From the NCBI GenBank assembly GCA_963170055.1, contig CAUJGJ010000003.1, positions 1,594,069-1,658,068 on the forward strand: 64,000 nucleotides of DNA. Reading direction: 5' to 3'. The translations under genes were made by a program, and so were the position numbers. The notes below the pieces were generated by a model, which did no database searches, had not been told where the DNA came from, and saw nothing but the letters and a program-made list of their open reading frames with translations. This document shows, piece by piece, positions 37,019-48,472 of the stretch. Position 1 is the stretch's first letter. Every line of letters begins with the position of its first letter. The DNA is from Halisarca cf. caerulea. Lineage: Eukaryota; Porifera; Demospongiae; Chondrillida; Halisarcidae.

Positions 37019-37062
37019 AGCCACCAATTGCTTCTGAACCACCTATGTACATGGAACCCTGA
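37019..37062 (+). CDS. Candidate short terminal exon of the plus-strand receptor gene
   Basis: After a TACTTTAG acceptor, phase 1 reading gives PPIASEPPMYMEP then TGA. Phase fits the EGF exon donor. Its start resembles the linker exon of the minus-strand paralogue (13879-13832), and the following intron block is also shared, so the position is homologous. Unlike the paralogue it has no clear donor, and no transmembrane exon was found downstream. The protein may end here in a soluble form, or the exon may be a decayed linker. Confidence 0.35.
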
Positions 37063-37269
37063 TATATGTGAAAATTCCCACCCAAATGTATTCAATGTTA
37101 TACATACTTCAGAACTTTGTTACAACCAACACTAAGTCTTGTTCTATTCCGTATATTACACTGACATTGACCTGAACTTTGTTATAGTCAGAAATTTATT
37201 ATTACATGCAGTGTTTGTTTGCTCCACTTTACTTCACCTTCAGTATTTGACAAACCATGTAAGGCTAGC

Positions 37270-37450
37270 ATGTGTTCATTGCAGTTTCCGTTTATGTTTT
37301 TCAAGTGAATCCCATTTCATGCATATATACCCAAGAATTACTTGCTTTTTGTTACGTGCTTGCAAATTTTGCATTATTCCTTCTACCAATGCAGACTGAT
37401 TTCCAAAAATGCCAGTAGAAAATGGCTGATAAGTGTATGTAACTGCTACG
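37270..37450 (+). repeat. Block homologous to 13640-13800 (inverted)
   Basis: Reverse complement of this block aligns with the intron next to the minus-strand linker exon (shared TACACTTATCA, CCATTTTCTAC, TTTTTGGAAAT, TTTTGCAAG). It is part of the evidence for an inverted duplication of the receptor locus. Confidence 0.65.
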
Positions 37451-39225
37451 TGTGGTGGAAGACATATTCTCAGCTAAGTTGTATTGTATGTATATAGGAT
37501 TAAACCTTTCTGTTAAAGATTTAGAGGTAGCAAATATAAAGTGGCCGCTCATTTAGCACTTAAAGTAGCAACTTGATGTGTGGACATCGCATATGCAAAG
37601 AAATTTGATCACTGTTTGTTAGCTTATTAGGTCCTCAGAAAACCTGCAAATAACACTTTGGAGAATGGTGATGCTGAATGTTTGCTATTGTAATATTTGG
37701 AATGAAGATTTGTGTGCACACGAAAGTATGCCATTTTGGAGCCATAAGGATCAATGTTGCTAAATTTGAGTACATGCTGTCCAATGTTATAAGTTCAAGA
37801 GCAAACTGTATGTATAATACAATGTCATGCAGTTTTACAGAATCGATGAATACATGCACATGCATTTTTACCATACAATAATCATAATTACAATACGACA
37901 TGACATTGTATTAATTTGAATACAACTTGTGCAAAACTCTACATTCTGTTTCACATTCCTGCTTCACAAATCTTGCATGCAATTTAATTGGTAAGTACGG
38001 CTAAAGGCCATTGCAATACTCCTTGCAAGCATTAATACAATTCATTATATTAGTAATTATGTTATATTTTCCAATATAATATATGATCAGGATCAAGTCA
38101 TAAATATATTGTGGAACCTTGAACACATTTTTGAAATCCTTGGGACGCAGGTGATTGCATGCTTATAGATAATATACATATGGGTAACAAATGGATACAG
38201 GAATCAAGGTAAAGAAGTATCACTTATTATAGTTATCTTGACAACTTTTAAAACATCGCTTACTCAATGGGTATTTAAAACCCCTGCAGGGTAGCCATAT
38301 GGTTCATACACCAGTTAAACAATTAATATAAAAAGTGTACATTGCATAATCTGTTACAAGGATATAGAGTGCAGCATCTGGTTCCGTTACATAATGTAAA
38401 TTCATTAATGAAACTTAAATTGATGATATTTAATAGTCTAAGAGGAAAATTGTCGTTCCTCTCAGTGAAAATGCTGTTCAAAATTGAACATATACAACCT
38501 TGCAACAAGCTTATAATAGGGTTACTGTTCTCATACAACTTTGTAGCAATCTTAATTGCAAGAAGCTTGTAATAAAGGTAGCTGATCTCATACAACCTTA
38601 TAGCAACCTTGTTACATGCATATCAGGTTTTCTTTCAGAATAATGATGCAGATGAGGCAATGGCAAAGTATAGTGATGTATGTGTGTAATGGGGGACAGA
38701 TATGTATGTCGAGTGATGGTGGTCTAAGCTAGGGGGGTCTGGGGGTATGCTCCCCCTGGAATAGTTTTAGTTTTCATGCCTCAGAAGGTGATAAATGAGG
38801 CTGTTCTACGCCACTCAGGCTGTTTCTGAATACAGTCCATGTACAGATTAGTCTGTTGCAACTGTGCATGTGTGTTATAGCTAGGATAAGATTTCAAGGG
38901 AGAGATACCCCCTGTGCCCCCTTTCCTCTAAAAGAAACCCTGAACATGTGCAAGCATGCATAAGTACCTATACCAGAAATTCCTTGCACAAATGCTTATG
39001 CCATGCTGTTCGGAACAAAACTAAACCACGCGCAGTGTACATTAAAACTCCTATATTTTGACACATGTATTCATAACTCCTAAATAAACATACTTACCAA
39101 TGGATTCAAGATGGATTAATACAAGCTATTAATGATATAAGCATTTTTGGCAAAATCTACCCTTTATGAATGGATTCATGATCATTTCATGACAGTATTC
39201 CTTGTGACCTGCATTTTTTTCTTTT
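37451..39225. other. Intergenic, no gene recognised
   Basis: AT-rich. A repeat at 38310-38495 recurs at 58425-58605. Nothing else could be supported. Confidence 0.5.
38310..38495 (+). repeat. Dispersed repeat, copy 1 (see 58425)
   Basis: Shared phrases with 58425-58605: ACACCAGTTAAA, AAGTGTACATTGCAT, GATGATATT, AATAG and GTTCAAAATTGAACA, in the same order and orientation. Confidence 0.65.
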
Positions 39226-39299
39226 GGGGGGGGGGGGGGGACATTTCTGCTTAGGGGGGGAACCATACCCAGGTCCCCCCCCAGATAAAACCCTGTATA

Positions 39300-39376
<77 letters not shown>
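39226..39376. repeat. Poly(G) run and (AT)n microsatellite
   Basis: A G run near 39226-39240, a second G/C-rich phrase to about 39285, then AT repeats to 39376. Confidence 0.9.
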
Positions 39377-39554
39377 CCCTGTCTTGCAATGACAGTTAAT
39401 AAGGGCAAACACTGTAAGAAGTAGGCATTGACTTGAGCACTCAATGTTATTGCCATGGGATGCTGTATCTCGCACAGTCAAGGTATGGGTCATGTAACTC
39501 AATCAGTAGCATACACGTACCAGGTAGAACCTCATGATCAAGCCTATAGATAAT

Positions 39555-39556
<2 letters not shown>

Positions 39557-39628
<72 letters not shown>
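39557..39628. repeat. (CA)n microsatellite
   Basis: Pure CA array downstream of the minus-strand kinase-Kelch gene. Confidence 0.95.
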
Positions 39629-39629
<1 letters not shown>

Positions 39630-40134
39630 ATGCAGGGTAGGGGGGGAGCTTCCACATTTACACATATATAACTCTTCAGCTTCCACCCCAAACATTCCCA
39701 ACATTAGTGCAAACTGCTTTCACCAAAGGTATTCTCCATATCCCCCAACCTGAGTGTTGTGGATACACACCTTGCTGGATCCCAAACACTTCCACAAATG
39801 AGCATTTCATGAAAGAAAAAACAGAAATGGGACAAACTCGCCGATTTGTACAGCCACACTGGCCAAATGAGAGATCAGGTCATATATAGTTGGACTTGTA
39901 CGTGCATATGCATCTAAATATTATACTAATTAAGTAATACAATCAAATGGATTGAAAATTGATGAGCTAAATAAATACTAAATTTGTGATAAATGCCTGA
40001 TGTGAGTGGTACATAAAAATAAATAAGATGTGCCTGTTTAACTAATAGACTGTCAATGAGTTGGTTAATGTGCAAGTGTTACAGTAATAGAATTCACTAC
40101 TACCGGGGTATGGTGACAATGTAGGAAGGGACGT

Positions 40135-41076
40135 CTATAATTCCTCAGTTATGTGTGATTCCACAGATCTGGCTGCTCCATGTCCACATATCACAAACAA
40201 ATACTTCTTCTGATGGGTTCCAACAGGACAGCAGGCACATGAATGTCTTGCCTGCTTAAGGAGAGAAATTTCTGACCACTGTTCATGATGGTCATCATAT
40301 AAGAAAATTGAACCATGGTGAAGGTTTCTGTCATCCTTCCAGCCACCTAATACCAGCACGGAATTGTCAAATGTAGTTAAACCACTACACCTCAAGGGCA
40401 CCTCAGGGAGTTTATGCCAAAATGGTTCCAATATAGGGGCTTCTCTATCATGCACATCAGATTTGATAGCAGCAATGTTGGCTTTGTACACAAAACTTGA
40501 GGTGTTCACTCCTAAACCCAAAAACACGTAATCTTCAGAGATTGTGCATTGCAAATAGTAAGATGGAATAGGTAGCTGTGTAATTTCTCTCCAAGTGGAG
40601 TTCGATAGTGACACATCTACAATTTCAACACATGATAGCAATTCATCACGGCAATCTCTACCACCAGCAAGAAGGATGTATGTGTCAAAACCAATTCCCC
40701 CTGAATTGTGCCTTCCGAATGTCAGCTGTGGTTCACTGTTGCTCCATTTGGATTCAGAGTCTAAACTCCACACTTCGCTGGAACACTCTTCTTCTTTGAT
40801 CTTTGTTGTCCAATCACCTCCCATAATGTACAGTTTGCTGTTTGCTACTGCTAAGGCAAACCTACACCATTCTCGGTTTTCAGGAAAAGGTAATGTGGAC
40901 CACGTGCTTTGTATGATGTTGAATACATACAAATGAGGATGAAATCGCCAACGTCTCTCACCAACAAATAGCTTTCCATTGAAGAAAACAGCTACAGGAC
41001 TGGAAATCTCTACCACACATTCAGGCTCTTCAACCCAATGCAAATGCAAGTTCTTGAAGTGATCTTTTTTGGTAGC
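40135..41076 (-). CDS. Kelch-repeat exon of the minus-strand gene
   Basis: A 313-residue exon after a GCTTTGTAG acceptor. Kelch blades are marked by double-glycine phrases: KLYIMGGDW, YILLAGGRD, VLVLGGWKD and, at the end, FVICGHG, with the usual following Trp (WSTLPFP, WSEISLL). About five blades can be counted, consistent with a beta-propeller that binds partner proteins. Sequence and blade order match the plus-strand paralogue. Confidence 0.8.
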   Translation of the reverse strand, partial: ATKKDHFKNLHLHWVEEPECVVEISSPVAVFFNGKLFVGERRWRFHPHLYVFNIIQSTWSTLPFPENREWCRFALAVANSKLYIMGGDWTTKIKEEECSSEVWSLDSESKWSNSEPQLTFGRHNSGGIGFDTYILLAGGRDCRDELLSCVEIVDVSLSNSTWREITQLPIPSYYLQCTISEDYVFLGLGVNTSSFVYKANIAAIKSDVHDREAPILEPFWHKLPEVPLRCSGLTTFDNSVLVLGGWKDDRNLHHGSIFLYDDHHEQWSEISLLKQARHSCACCPVGTHQKKYLFVICGHGAARSVESHITEEL

Positions 41077-44000
41077 CTACAAAGCGTTGCAAAGGGAAAA
41101 TTATTAGTGATAACAACTCTGTGATACAAAAAGTCCTGCATATAGTGTTTAAATATACCAGTGTGCAAATTTGTTGATTAGACATAATATTATTGAACCT
41201 GAAACTTGGTATATGTAATAGTCAACCAATAGTCTTTGTGGTGTACAGGACACACACACAAGCCCGAGGGTGTGAAGTACTTGAGGCCTAGGGCAAGTGT
41301 GTGTATATCTTGTGCACCACTATGATCATTGGTTAACTGTCATATATCCCGTGCCCACCGTTCGTGTTTGGGCGGGTATTACATGTAATCAGGCTGCTGC
41401 TATGGCTTTGACCAATTGCTTTTTGTTTCTGCGATAAGGAATTTCAGGACTGCTGTTGCTTGAAATAATGTAAGTGTAGACAGTTAAAAGATAATTACAT
41501 TACTCCTGCCAACTCACTGTTGACTGTGCCGGACAAGGAGAATTATTGTCCGCCGGGAAACACACTTTTAGTTTTAGAACGCAGCCGAGTTTGACGTTAT
41601 AAAGAAAGGCCACAAGCCCACTAACACCAAAAAGCACCAGCTGGGATGTAAAGATCTTTAAAGCATGGAAAGAATTAAGCATGAGTCAAGGTGAACTTGG
41701 AAGCATGCCTTGGTATTAGGGTCTATATGCCCTGACGACCTTCTTTTATCTAACAATCCTGGCATTCTGGGCCAGTGGCTCTCCACATTTCCCCTTGAAA
41801 CGAAAATAACAGCAGACAAACCTTATCCATTGTCTATACTGTCTGCCAACTATGCACGATGTGATTCCCGATTCAATTATACCCTTTTCACATGCGCACA
41901 AAAGTAGGTCGAACCTGGGCTGAATTATTGCGGGCTCAACCCAGGTTGAGCACGTTATCTGTTTACATGGAATTCAAAACTCACCGCTAATTGACACCTT
42001 TTCACTTGTCAGCAAAAAATGGCGGATTTGCTCGTATTGTTCGTTATTTTTGTTTTGTGGAGGCATTCAAGGTACAGAGCTCGTATATGGGCACTAAGAA
42101 ATAGGGCAAAGGCTAGAAGAGCACACCTGGCTAAATTCTTGAGGTTTCAAGATCAGCTCATGTCCGTTTTTGTGGCTCATTTGCTCTGTCGTCGTTCAAT
42201 TGGTTGCATGACCAAACTAACAGTGTGGACCAAGCTCAGATATCACGGGTTTCTTTCACAGATTGCGGAGAGATGGTCAGATTTTGAATGGAAGAGAAAT
42301 TTTCATATAAGCAGAGACACATTTGCTTGCTTGTGTAAGGAACTTCGAGAATCTCTCGAGAGGAACAGAGTTGTTAGGGAGCCATTATCAGTTGAACAGA
42401 AGGTTGCAATTTGCTTGTGGAGACTTGGAACTAACGTAGAATACAGAACAATAGGTCATCTTTTTGGTGTGGGAGTATCTACAGTCTGCAATGCTGTACA
42501 TGAGTTCTGTTGGGTAATTGTTGACACCATGTCTGCCAAGTATATCACTATTCCCAATCATCAGCAAGTTAGCAGAATTGTAGATGGATTCTCAACAAAA
42601 TGGGGATTTCCTCAGTGCATAGGTGCCATTGATGGCACCCATATCCCCATTATTGCTCCAAAGGAAAACCATGTCGATTACTTTAATCGCAAGGGGTATC
42701 ATTCTGTGATACTGCAAGCCCTTGTGGACCACGATTACAGATTCCTTGACATCTACGTTGGATGGCCTGGTAGCGTGCACGATGCCAGAGTCTTGGGCAA
42801 TTCGGGTTTGTACCAGAAGGGTGAGGCTGGAACATTACTTCCTACTTGCAACAGAATGTTAGGGAACACTTCTGTTCCTCTGGTGATTATTGGTGATCCT
42901 GCTTATCCTTTGAGGCCTTGGTTGATGAAACCATTTTCTGATACTGGTCTTACCACCAGGCAACGTACATTCAATCACCGCCTAAGCAGTGCCCGTGCAG
43001 TAGTAGAAAATGCGTTTGGAAGGCTCAAAGGTCGATGGAGATGCCTGATGAAAAGAAATGACTGTGATGTCAAACGCATTCCAAATATCATCACTGCTTG
43101 CTGTGTTCTCCATAATTTATGTGAAAGGTGTGGTGACAGATGTGAGGATGAGTGGATGGTGGAGGATCCGGGTGCAAATATGGCTGGTGGTGGTGGTGGT
43201 CAGACATCATCAGCATCTGTTGCAATTCAGTCCACAGGTTCCAGCATAAGAGAAGCGTTTTGTGACTACTTTAGCTAGTAAATTTAAGAATAGATTTAAA
43301 CACTGACTGTATACTTGCGTAAATTGTGTACAGTACTACTATGATCAGTACTACTACAATGATCATTGTATTGTATGTATCATCATGTACGTACATAACT
43401 TCAACATCTGCAGCTGGTTGGCTAAAGGGTTATAATAATATAGCAATGCAATCAATGACATGTAATAATTGTAGCTAAAGGCAACAGATCAGGGGTTTGA
43501 AGTTTCAAGTTAAACAGCTTGCTCATGGCTCATCATGTGGCGAGTCAATAGATTGGCTGCCACTAGTACTTGGTGTAAAAGTTGGGTTAACATTGCTTGT
43601 GGAGGTGTTATTAGTTTCAGGTGTAAATACATGGGAGTAGGTAGAGACACAGGTCCGGGTGGATAATACATTGTGCCAGCAAATGGTGGCGTTAATGGTG
43701 GCCCCTGGAGCATCATGGTGAACATATCTTTCATGAATATCATAAACTGATTGTTTCTTTCATTCTCCATTTTAGCCAGTTTCTCATCTTGTTCCATTCT
43801 TTTCTTCTCCAATTGCAGCATCTCCTTCCTGGCTTCCGCTTGGCTTGGCAGTAAAAGACTCATCATGGCTGTATTTGATTTCTCCACCTTTTCCATTTTT
43901 GTAGTTTTGCGCTTCTTCAATGGCCCAGGTTGATCTTTGTCTCTTGAGTTTGATGTCATTGATCTTCTTGTAATAGTAGGTGTGGTAGTAGCTATGGTGG

Positions 44001-47000
44001 TGGTGGTTGTAGAAGTGCTGCCAGTGGTTGGAAAAGTGTTGGTGGTGGTTGGAGAAGTGCTGCCAGTGGTTGAAGAAGTGGTGGTGGTGGCTGTAGCAGT
44101 ACTGCCAGTGGTTTGAGTAGTAGTCATGGTGTCAGCATCACCAGGTACTGTGCCAATGTCGATCATTGTTCACAACTGTGAGAGTGGTGGGAATTATAGC
44201 AGAAACCTGTACATTGGATGGGACATCAGGTGGTTCTGGTGTAATGGGTGGTGACAGAAGATTATCTGAGTCTAAGGTCCCTTCAGATGTCGAATTTACA
44301 GTACTTCCTCGGTCGTCGCTGGTCACACTAGAAGTGTCAAGGAGAACAGGTGGAGTAACAACAGCACGCCTGCCCATAACACAGTGGATTTCTGCAAACC
44401 ACTTGAAATTAACATAAATTTCATAGTCTTCCAAGTCATCCTCAGAATCGACTCCTACATCGCTCCGTCTGAGTCTGTCAAGAGCGTCTTTGTACTTTTT
44501 CTTTAGTGTCTTGATTTTTTCACGGCACTGTTGGTACGTTCGTTCCAAGCCCGTCCTCCTTTGAAGTTCCTCCGCTATCTTTCGGAAAGGAATAACATTT
44601 CGTACTGAACCTAACAATTGCCGCTGAATACTGTCCTCTCCCCAAATACTTAACAGTTCCTTCACTTTATCATCGGTCCAAGTTCTCCCTCTTTCCGCCA
44701 TTTTGAAAAACGTGTTCAACCCACTTTATGCGCGTCGAACCCACCTCCTGAGCAGGGTTTGACCGTTGTCTTAACCCAGGTTCGACCCACTTTAAAGTCC
44801 ACATGTGAAAGGTTTAATACGGGTCGAATCTGGATTCGACCCGTATTAAAGTCGGATATTTTGATCCATGTGAAAGGGGTATTAGTGAACTTGCTTACTC
44901 GGTAAATGGAACACGATTCAGCACGCTTCGCAAATCACTCCACTGCCCCTTTCGTGACCTGAGTACTTAATTTTAGGTTTGTGAATAATTACATGCATTC
45001 AGTTTATGTCTTTTGCACCTCTCATATTTGGTAAGGATATAACAGAAACTAAGAGTCCTTGTGTGTATATGTGGCCTCTTAAATCCTGTTATATCCTAGT
45101 TGGCCTGCTTACAGGTTACATTTATGTGGTGCACTACATGGTATATATGATTTGGTCACTCTTTGCAGGATTTCTGTACGCTTACTAGTGGATTGCATCA
45201 GAGGCTCTCAATTAATTCTACATGTACCACACGAGTGCCTCTATCCTCCAAAAAATACTAAACATTGAAAAACAGCACATTTAGTTTGCTATGTACTCGT
45301 TCACGGAACTATGCATTGCCAAATATTCTCCATAATATGCATAACATATTCACAAACAATTCTGCATAATAAAAATTACAGGGTTCCTTTGAGTGGGAGG
45401 GCAGTAGTTGCGTTCATCAAACTGCAGTGCCTAAAAAGAGTACTTGCATCAAGGAGTTGTATGGAAACCGTAGAGGTGACAATTCTCGTTTACTATAATC
45501 ACTGAGAAGTGCAGCTATATTATTACTGAAGTGTAGACAGAATTTAACTATGCACTTGCATAGATGAAAATGAGCACTATTAGCTCAATGTACTCTTTCA
45601 TGCCATGACTACCATGCCATGGTATGTGGATATTGATATCTTCCTCAAAATATACTAAACAATGAAAATACAGCACATTCTATTTGCTATGTACTCATTC
45701 AAGGAACTATGCATTGTCAAATATTTCTCTGTAATATGCATAACATAATCACAAGCAATCCTGCATTAAAGGATTATCAATTTCTATACAAGCCAGGGTT
45801 CCTTTGAGGGGGGGGGGGGGGAGTATTTGCAATCATCAAACTGCACTGCCTAAAAAGAGTACATGCATCAAGAAGGATATGTACGTACATATACATTGAA
45901 ACCTCTCTAATCCGCCCCATATAATTTGCCAAAATTGCAAATCTGCCCGATAGTTTGCAAAAAGTGAATCATAATGCATATCCTCAGTGCAAACCTCGTT
46001 AATCTGTCAATCCCACTAATCCACCATAAAGCTGACATTCCTGATTGTGGCAGATTAGAGACGTTTCACTGTGTTGCAAAAGAATAAGCCTTGTTAGGTG
46101 GAGTAATGCAGCTCAGCATGAAGCAGTACAATTACACAGTCTTGTTAAACACACACAACCAGCTTTCTCAGCCACTATAAATTGAAAGCACTTTGCAATG
46201 CACACTAAGTTCAAAATTAAATAAATAAATGAATTGAGAATGAGTACACACCTGTAGTTCAAAAGGAAGCTGCTTTTTGTTCATTGGCAGAGTAGAAATT
46301 CTATCATGAATTTGAAGTTCAGGAGAAAAACATTTTTGAGAAACCTGCAAAATCATAAAACAACTAGAGAATATGAAATGCAATGGTGTGTGATACAAAT
46401 TGTGAAGGCACATTGGAATACTGAATAATACGCATATATAAAATCCTGACTAAATTTCCTAATCCTAAATTTTGTACAGAAATGTGCACATACGAATTAA
46501 TGCACATTAACGTATTATTATAAGTACCTAATGACACCTTAGCACTACTGTGCAGTCTGTATTCACAGAGAGTGAAATGTTTTAAGGCATTTTGAGCTTC
46601 ATGTAACCACATACATGACTAATTTATGTATTCAAGACTTCAAGACAGCTAGTGCTCCTCAAATTAATATTATCTATAACTTTGAAAAGATTCTAGGGGT
46701 GGAACATCAGGCTATGTAGAAGTTGTTCAAACAGATCCACTCATGAATGGGTCATGAACATGCACATTGTCCAATCTCTAGGAAAAAAGCATACTAAAGT
46801 GCAGATATGTACTAAGAGTGGTTTGCTGGATATTCTTTACATATTCAGTTTCAATTAGTAGTAGTGACGCATAACTAATGAATGACAAGCCCTATATAAT
46901 AGCACATATTACGCACACTTACATTAGAGTGGACATTTATAATGCTTCTATCAATTCTACATCCTGCAACTACTGGACCGGTGAAATAGACTGCATCAGG

Positions 47001-47960
47001 ATGTGGATTGACTTGCGGTCGAACCTGACTTGAAAAAATATTATCTGCTTCATGGATACAAGAAGAATGGCAAACAGAGCTGGATATCTCCTGTGCTCCA
47101 ATCCTTTGTAAATCATCCCTGGCCATTTGAGCGGAAGGTCTATCGTAAGGATGATACTGAAGGCAATTTTCAATTAGGGGAACAAATATCTTCTCATCCT
47201 CCCCAAGATGCACCAGATGATGAGAATATCGCTTAAATTCGCTCACAGCAGAAAGTACACCGCCCTTACTCATAATTGTTGCTGCAGATGGTCTGGGCAG
47301 TTTGTGAATCAGAGTGTGTATTATAAGCACACCTAGTGAAAAAATGTCCACTTTCTCAGACCCAGGACATCCATTATGGATTTCTGGTGGCATATAAAAT
47401 ACTGTACCACATGCAGTTGAAACAGTCTCAGATTCTCCTAACACTCGAGCCATACCGAAATCGGATAGCTTTGCTGTAAAGCACCCAGGACTGTATTCTT
47501 TCAAAAGAACATTGTTTGTAACCAGATCACCATGAATGAGATGTTGGTCATCATGTAGGTATTCTAGAGCCTCGCATACTTGTATAAATATGGCCACTTT
47601 CACCTTTAAAGGGAATAAAACCAACTGATTGCTCGAAGTACACTTGATGTGTTCAGCGAGACTTTTGTCCATTATTTCCATCAATAAACACGGAATTTCT
47701 TCTTCAATTGCAACTTCATTTTCATAACACACGCCATAAAATTTTACAATATTTGAATGATCAAGACTCCCCCACAATGTACATTCGTGAAACACCTTTT
47801 CGGTTAGACGATTTCTCTCAATCTGCTGGAAGGCGATTGCTTTGATAGATCGTTTAATGGCACAGCGTGTGTCTCCTAGCTTTCCTTCGTATACTTTCCA
47901 GAATGATCCCCGGCCAATTTTGTCCCCTCTAACAACGTCTTCTTTAGGGAAACAGATCAT
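40135..47960 (-). CDS. Kinase-Kelch fusion protein, minus-strand paralogue
   Basis: Predicted exons are 47960-46923 (kinase), 46344-46252 (linker) and 41076-40135 (Kelch, stop TAG). All introns are phase 0, and the joined product is about 690 residues. No signal peptide or transmembrane helix is visible, so a cytoplasmic protein is likely: a TKL-like kinase whose targets or location may be set by the C-terminal beta-propeller. The plus-strand paralogue at 50695-54558 has one more small exon; its counterpart was not found here and may be lost or unseen. The last intron carries a PIF/Harbinger transposon and smaller repeats. The two genes are divergent, 2.7 kb apart. An upstream exon before 47960 is possible. 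Confidence 0.75.
41207..41350. mobile_element. Foldback MITE in the last intron
   Basis: Left GTCAACCAAT...GTGGTGTACAGGACACACAC and right TGTGTGTATATCTTGTGCACCAC...ATTGGTTAAC form a hairpin of imperfect arms around a short centre. TATATG and CATATA lie at the outer edges. Confidence 0.6.
42019..43278 (+). CDS. PIF/Harbinger DDE transposase (HARBI1-like)
   Basis: 419 residues from ATG 42019, uninterrupted. An N-terminal basic region is followed by a helix-turn-helix-like stretch (residues about 130-165: CLWRLGTNVEYRTIGHLFGV). The catalytic core has the Asp of CIGAIDGTHIP (residue 205), the Asp of IIGDPAYPL (293) and the Glu of ARAVVENAFGRLKGRW (330), with the family's SVHDARV and CCVLHNLCE phrases. 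All three acidic residues are present, so the enzyme could be active. It would cut the element out and insert it at TTA/TAA sites together with the Myb-like partner. Confidence 0.92.
   Translation: MADLLVLFVIFVLWRHSRYRARIWALRNRAKARRAHLAKFLRFQDQLMSVFVAHLLCRRSIGCMTKLTVWTKLRYHGFLSQIAERWSDFEWKRNFHISRDTFACLCKELRESLERNRVVREPLSVEQKVAICLWRLGTNVEYRTIGHLFGVGVSTVCNAVHEFCWVIVDTMSAKYITIPNHQQVSRIVDGFSTKWGFPQCIGAIDGTHIPIIAPKENHVDYFNRKGYHSVILQALVDHDYRFLDIYVGWPGSVHDARVLGNSGLYQKGEAGTLLPTCNRMLGNTSVPLVIIGDPAYPLRPWLMKPFSDTGLTTRQRTFNHRLSSARAVVENAFGRLKGRWRCLMKRNDCDVKRIPNIITACCVLHNLCERCGDRCEDEWMVEDPGANMAGGGGGQTSSASVAIQSTGSSIREAFCDYFS
43279..43509. other. Spacer between the two transposon genes
   Basis: AT-rich 3' regions of the convergent transposase and Myb-like genes. 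No further gene. Confidence 0.5.
43510..44719 (-). CDS. Myb/SANT-like DNA-binding protein of the Harbinger element (two frames)
   Basis: The first frame (44719-44138, 193 residues) starts MNTFFKMAERGRTWTDDKVK and has the Trp-rich trihelix pattern: WTDDKVKELLSIW, PFRKIAEELQRRTG, YQQCREKIKTLKKKYKDAL. This is the accessory protein that PIF/Harbinger elements need for DNA binding and nuclear entry. The second frame (44166-43510, 218 residues) overlaps it by 29 bases in another frame. It encodes a Thr-rich stretch, a basic KKRKTTKMEK, and a charged coiled-coil-like region (LEKKRMEQDEKLAKMENERN). Either an intron or a one-base shift separates them; I could not find a convincing intron. Confidence 0.75.
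44885..46251 (-). other. Intron of the minus kinase-Kelch gene, with tandem duplication and MITE
   Basis: No exon could be supported here. Segments 45240-45460 and 45640-45880 are a direct duplication with a unit of about 400 bp (shared AACTATGCATTG, ATATGCATAACATA, GGGTTCCTTTGAG, CTGCCTAAAAAGAGTAC). A poly(G) run is at about 45809-45822. Confidence 0.65.
45894..46071. mobile_element. MITE with CATTGAAACCTCTCTAATC ends
   Basis: Left CATTGAAACCTCTCTAATC and right GATTAGAGACGTTTCACTG are inverted repeats. TA precedes the left end; the right flank is TG, a likely mutated TA. Related in style to the GTGAAACCTCC family. Confidence 0.65.
46252..46344 (-). CDS. Linker exon of the minus kinase-Kelch gene
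   Basis: A 93-nt phase 0-0 exon with a GATTTTGCAG acceptor and a GTGTGT donor, encoding VSQKCFSPELQIHDRISTLP and a short basic/acidic end. It joins the kinase exon (ends ...NVHSN, GTAAGT donor) and the Kelch exon in frame. Sequence is not conserved with the paralogue's linker exons. Confidence 0.6.
46345..46922 (-). other. Intron between kinase and linker exons
   Basis: AT-rich intron of about 580 bp. Nothing else seen. Confidence 0.5.
46923..47960 (-). CDS. Protein kinase exon of the minus kinase-Kelch gene
   Basis: 346 residues from ATG 47960. Landmarks: glycine loop IGRGSFWKVYEG (15-26), Lys36 in CAIK, likely helix-C Glu59, HGDLVTNNVLL (143-153) as catalytic loop, DFG at 167-169, YMPPE as the APE position, and DIFSLGVLIIHTL. 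HRD is replaced by HGD, but the catalytic Asp145, Asn150 and metal-binding Asp167 are kept, so activity is plausible. The YMPPE region looks more like TKL/Ser-Thr kinases than true tyrosine kinases. The Met is conserved in the paralogue, but a CATTTAG acceptor just upstream is in frame, so it may not be the true start. Confidence 0.85.
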
Positions 47961-48472
47961 CTCAACCAGCCCACTCTAAATGACAAGAAATTAATCTGAT
48001 CCAGCCATGATTCTTCTGAATAGTTCCGCTACAAAGACGAACTGATTCGGCTATTATCATTCTTGCTCAATCTGCATATTAATATACAGTCTATAGCTTA
48101 TATAAAATGTATAAAATAGAGTAGCAGCATTCAAGGCGCTACAAAGCGAGGGTCAAATCGGGTCAACTACACCAGATTACTGATCTCTTCGTACGTGATG
48201 TCAGTCATGATCATGCATCCGGAACTGACAAAATGGACGGGCTCAGGGAACGAAACTACTAGAGTTTGAACCATAACGTCGTCCTATTTCAGTGGCCGGG
48301 ACTTCCATCTCAGATGTATGTTCAAACTTTGCTTTAAATTAAGTTGAAATTCTCAATGAGTTACTAGTCTTTATATCTAGTACTAGGACCATTTGACCGC
48401 AAACCATTGAATTTCTGATTCAGAAGGTATGTGAAGGAAAATATGTACTCGTTGATCGTGGTGCTTTCTCTG

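Larger units (their letters stand above)
41880..44881. mobile_element. PIF/Harbinger DNA transposon, 3.0 kb, probably complete
   Basis: Both ends carry the inverted repeat TACCC(C/T)TTTCACATG, and both flanks are TTA (41877-41879 and 44882-44884), the 3-bp target duplication expected of PIF/Harbinger. Two genes lie inside on opposite strands: a DDE transposase (42019-43278) and a Myb/SANT-like protein (44719 down to 43510). Near the ends there are repeated AACCCAGGTT-type palindromes that could be binding sites. It sits in the last intron of the minus kinase-Kelch gene. The transposase frame is open and the target duplication undamaged, so the insertion looks young. Confidence 0.9.
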
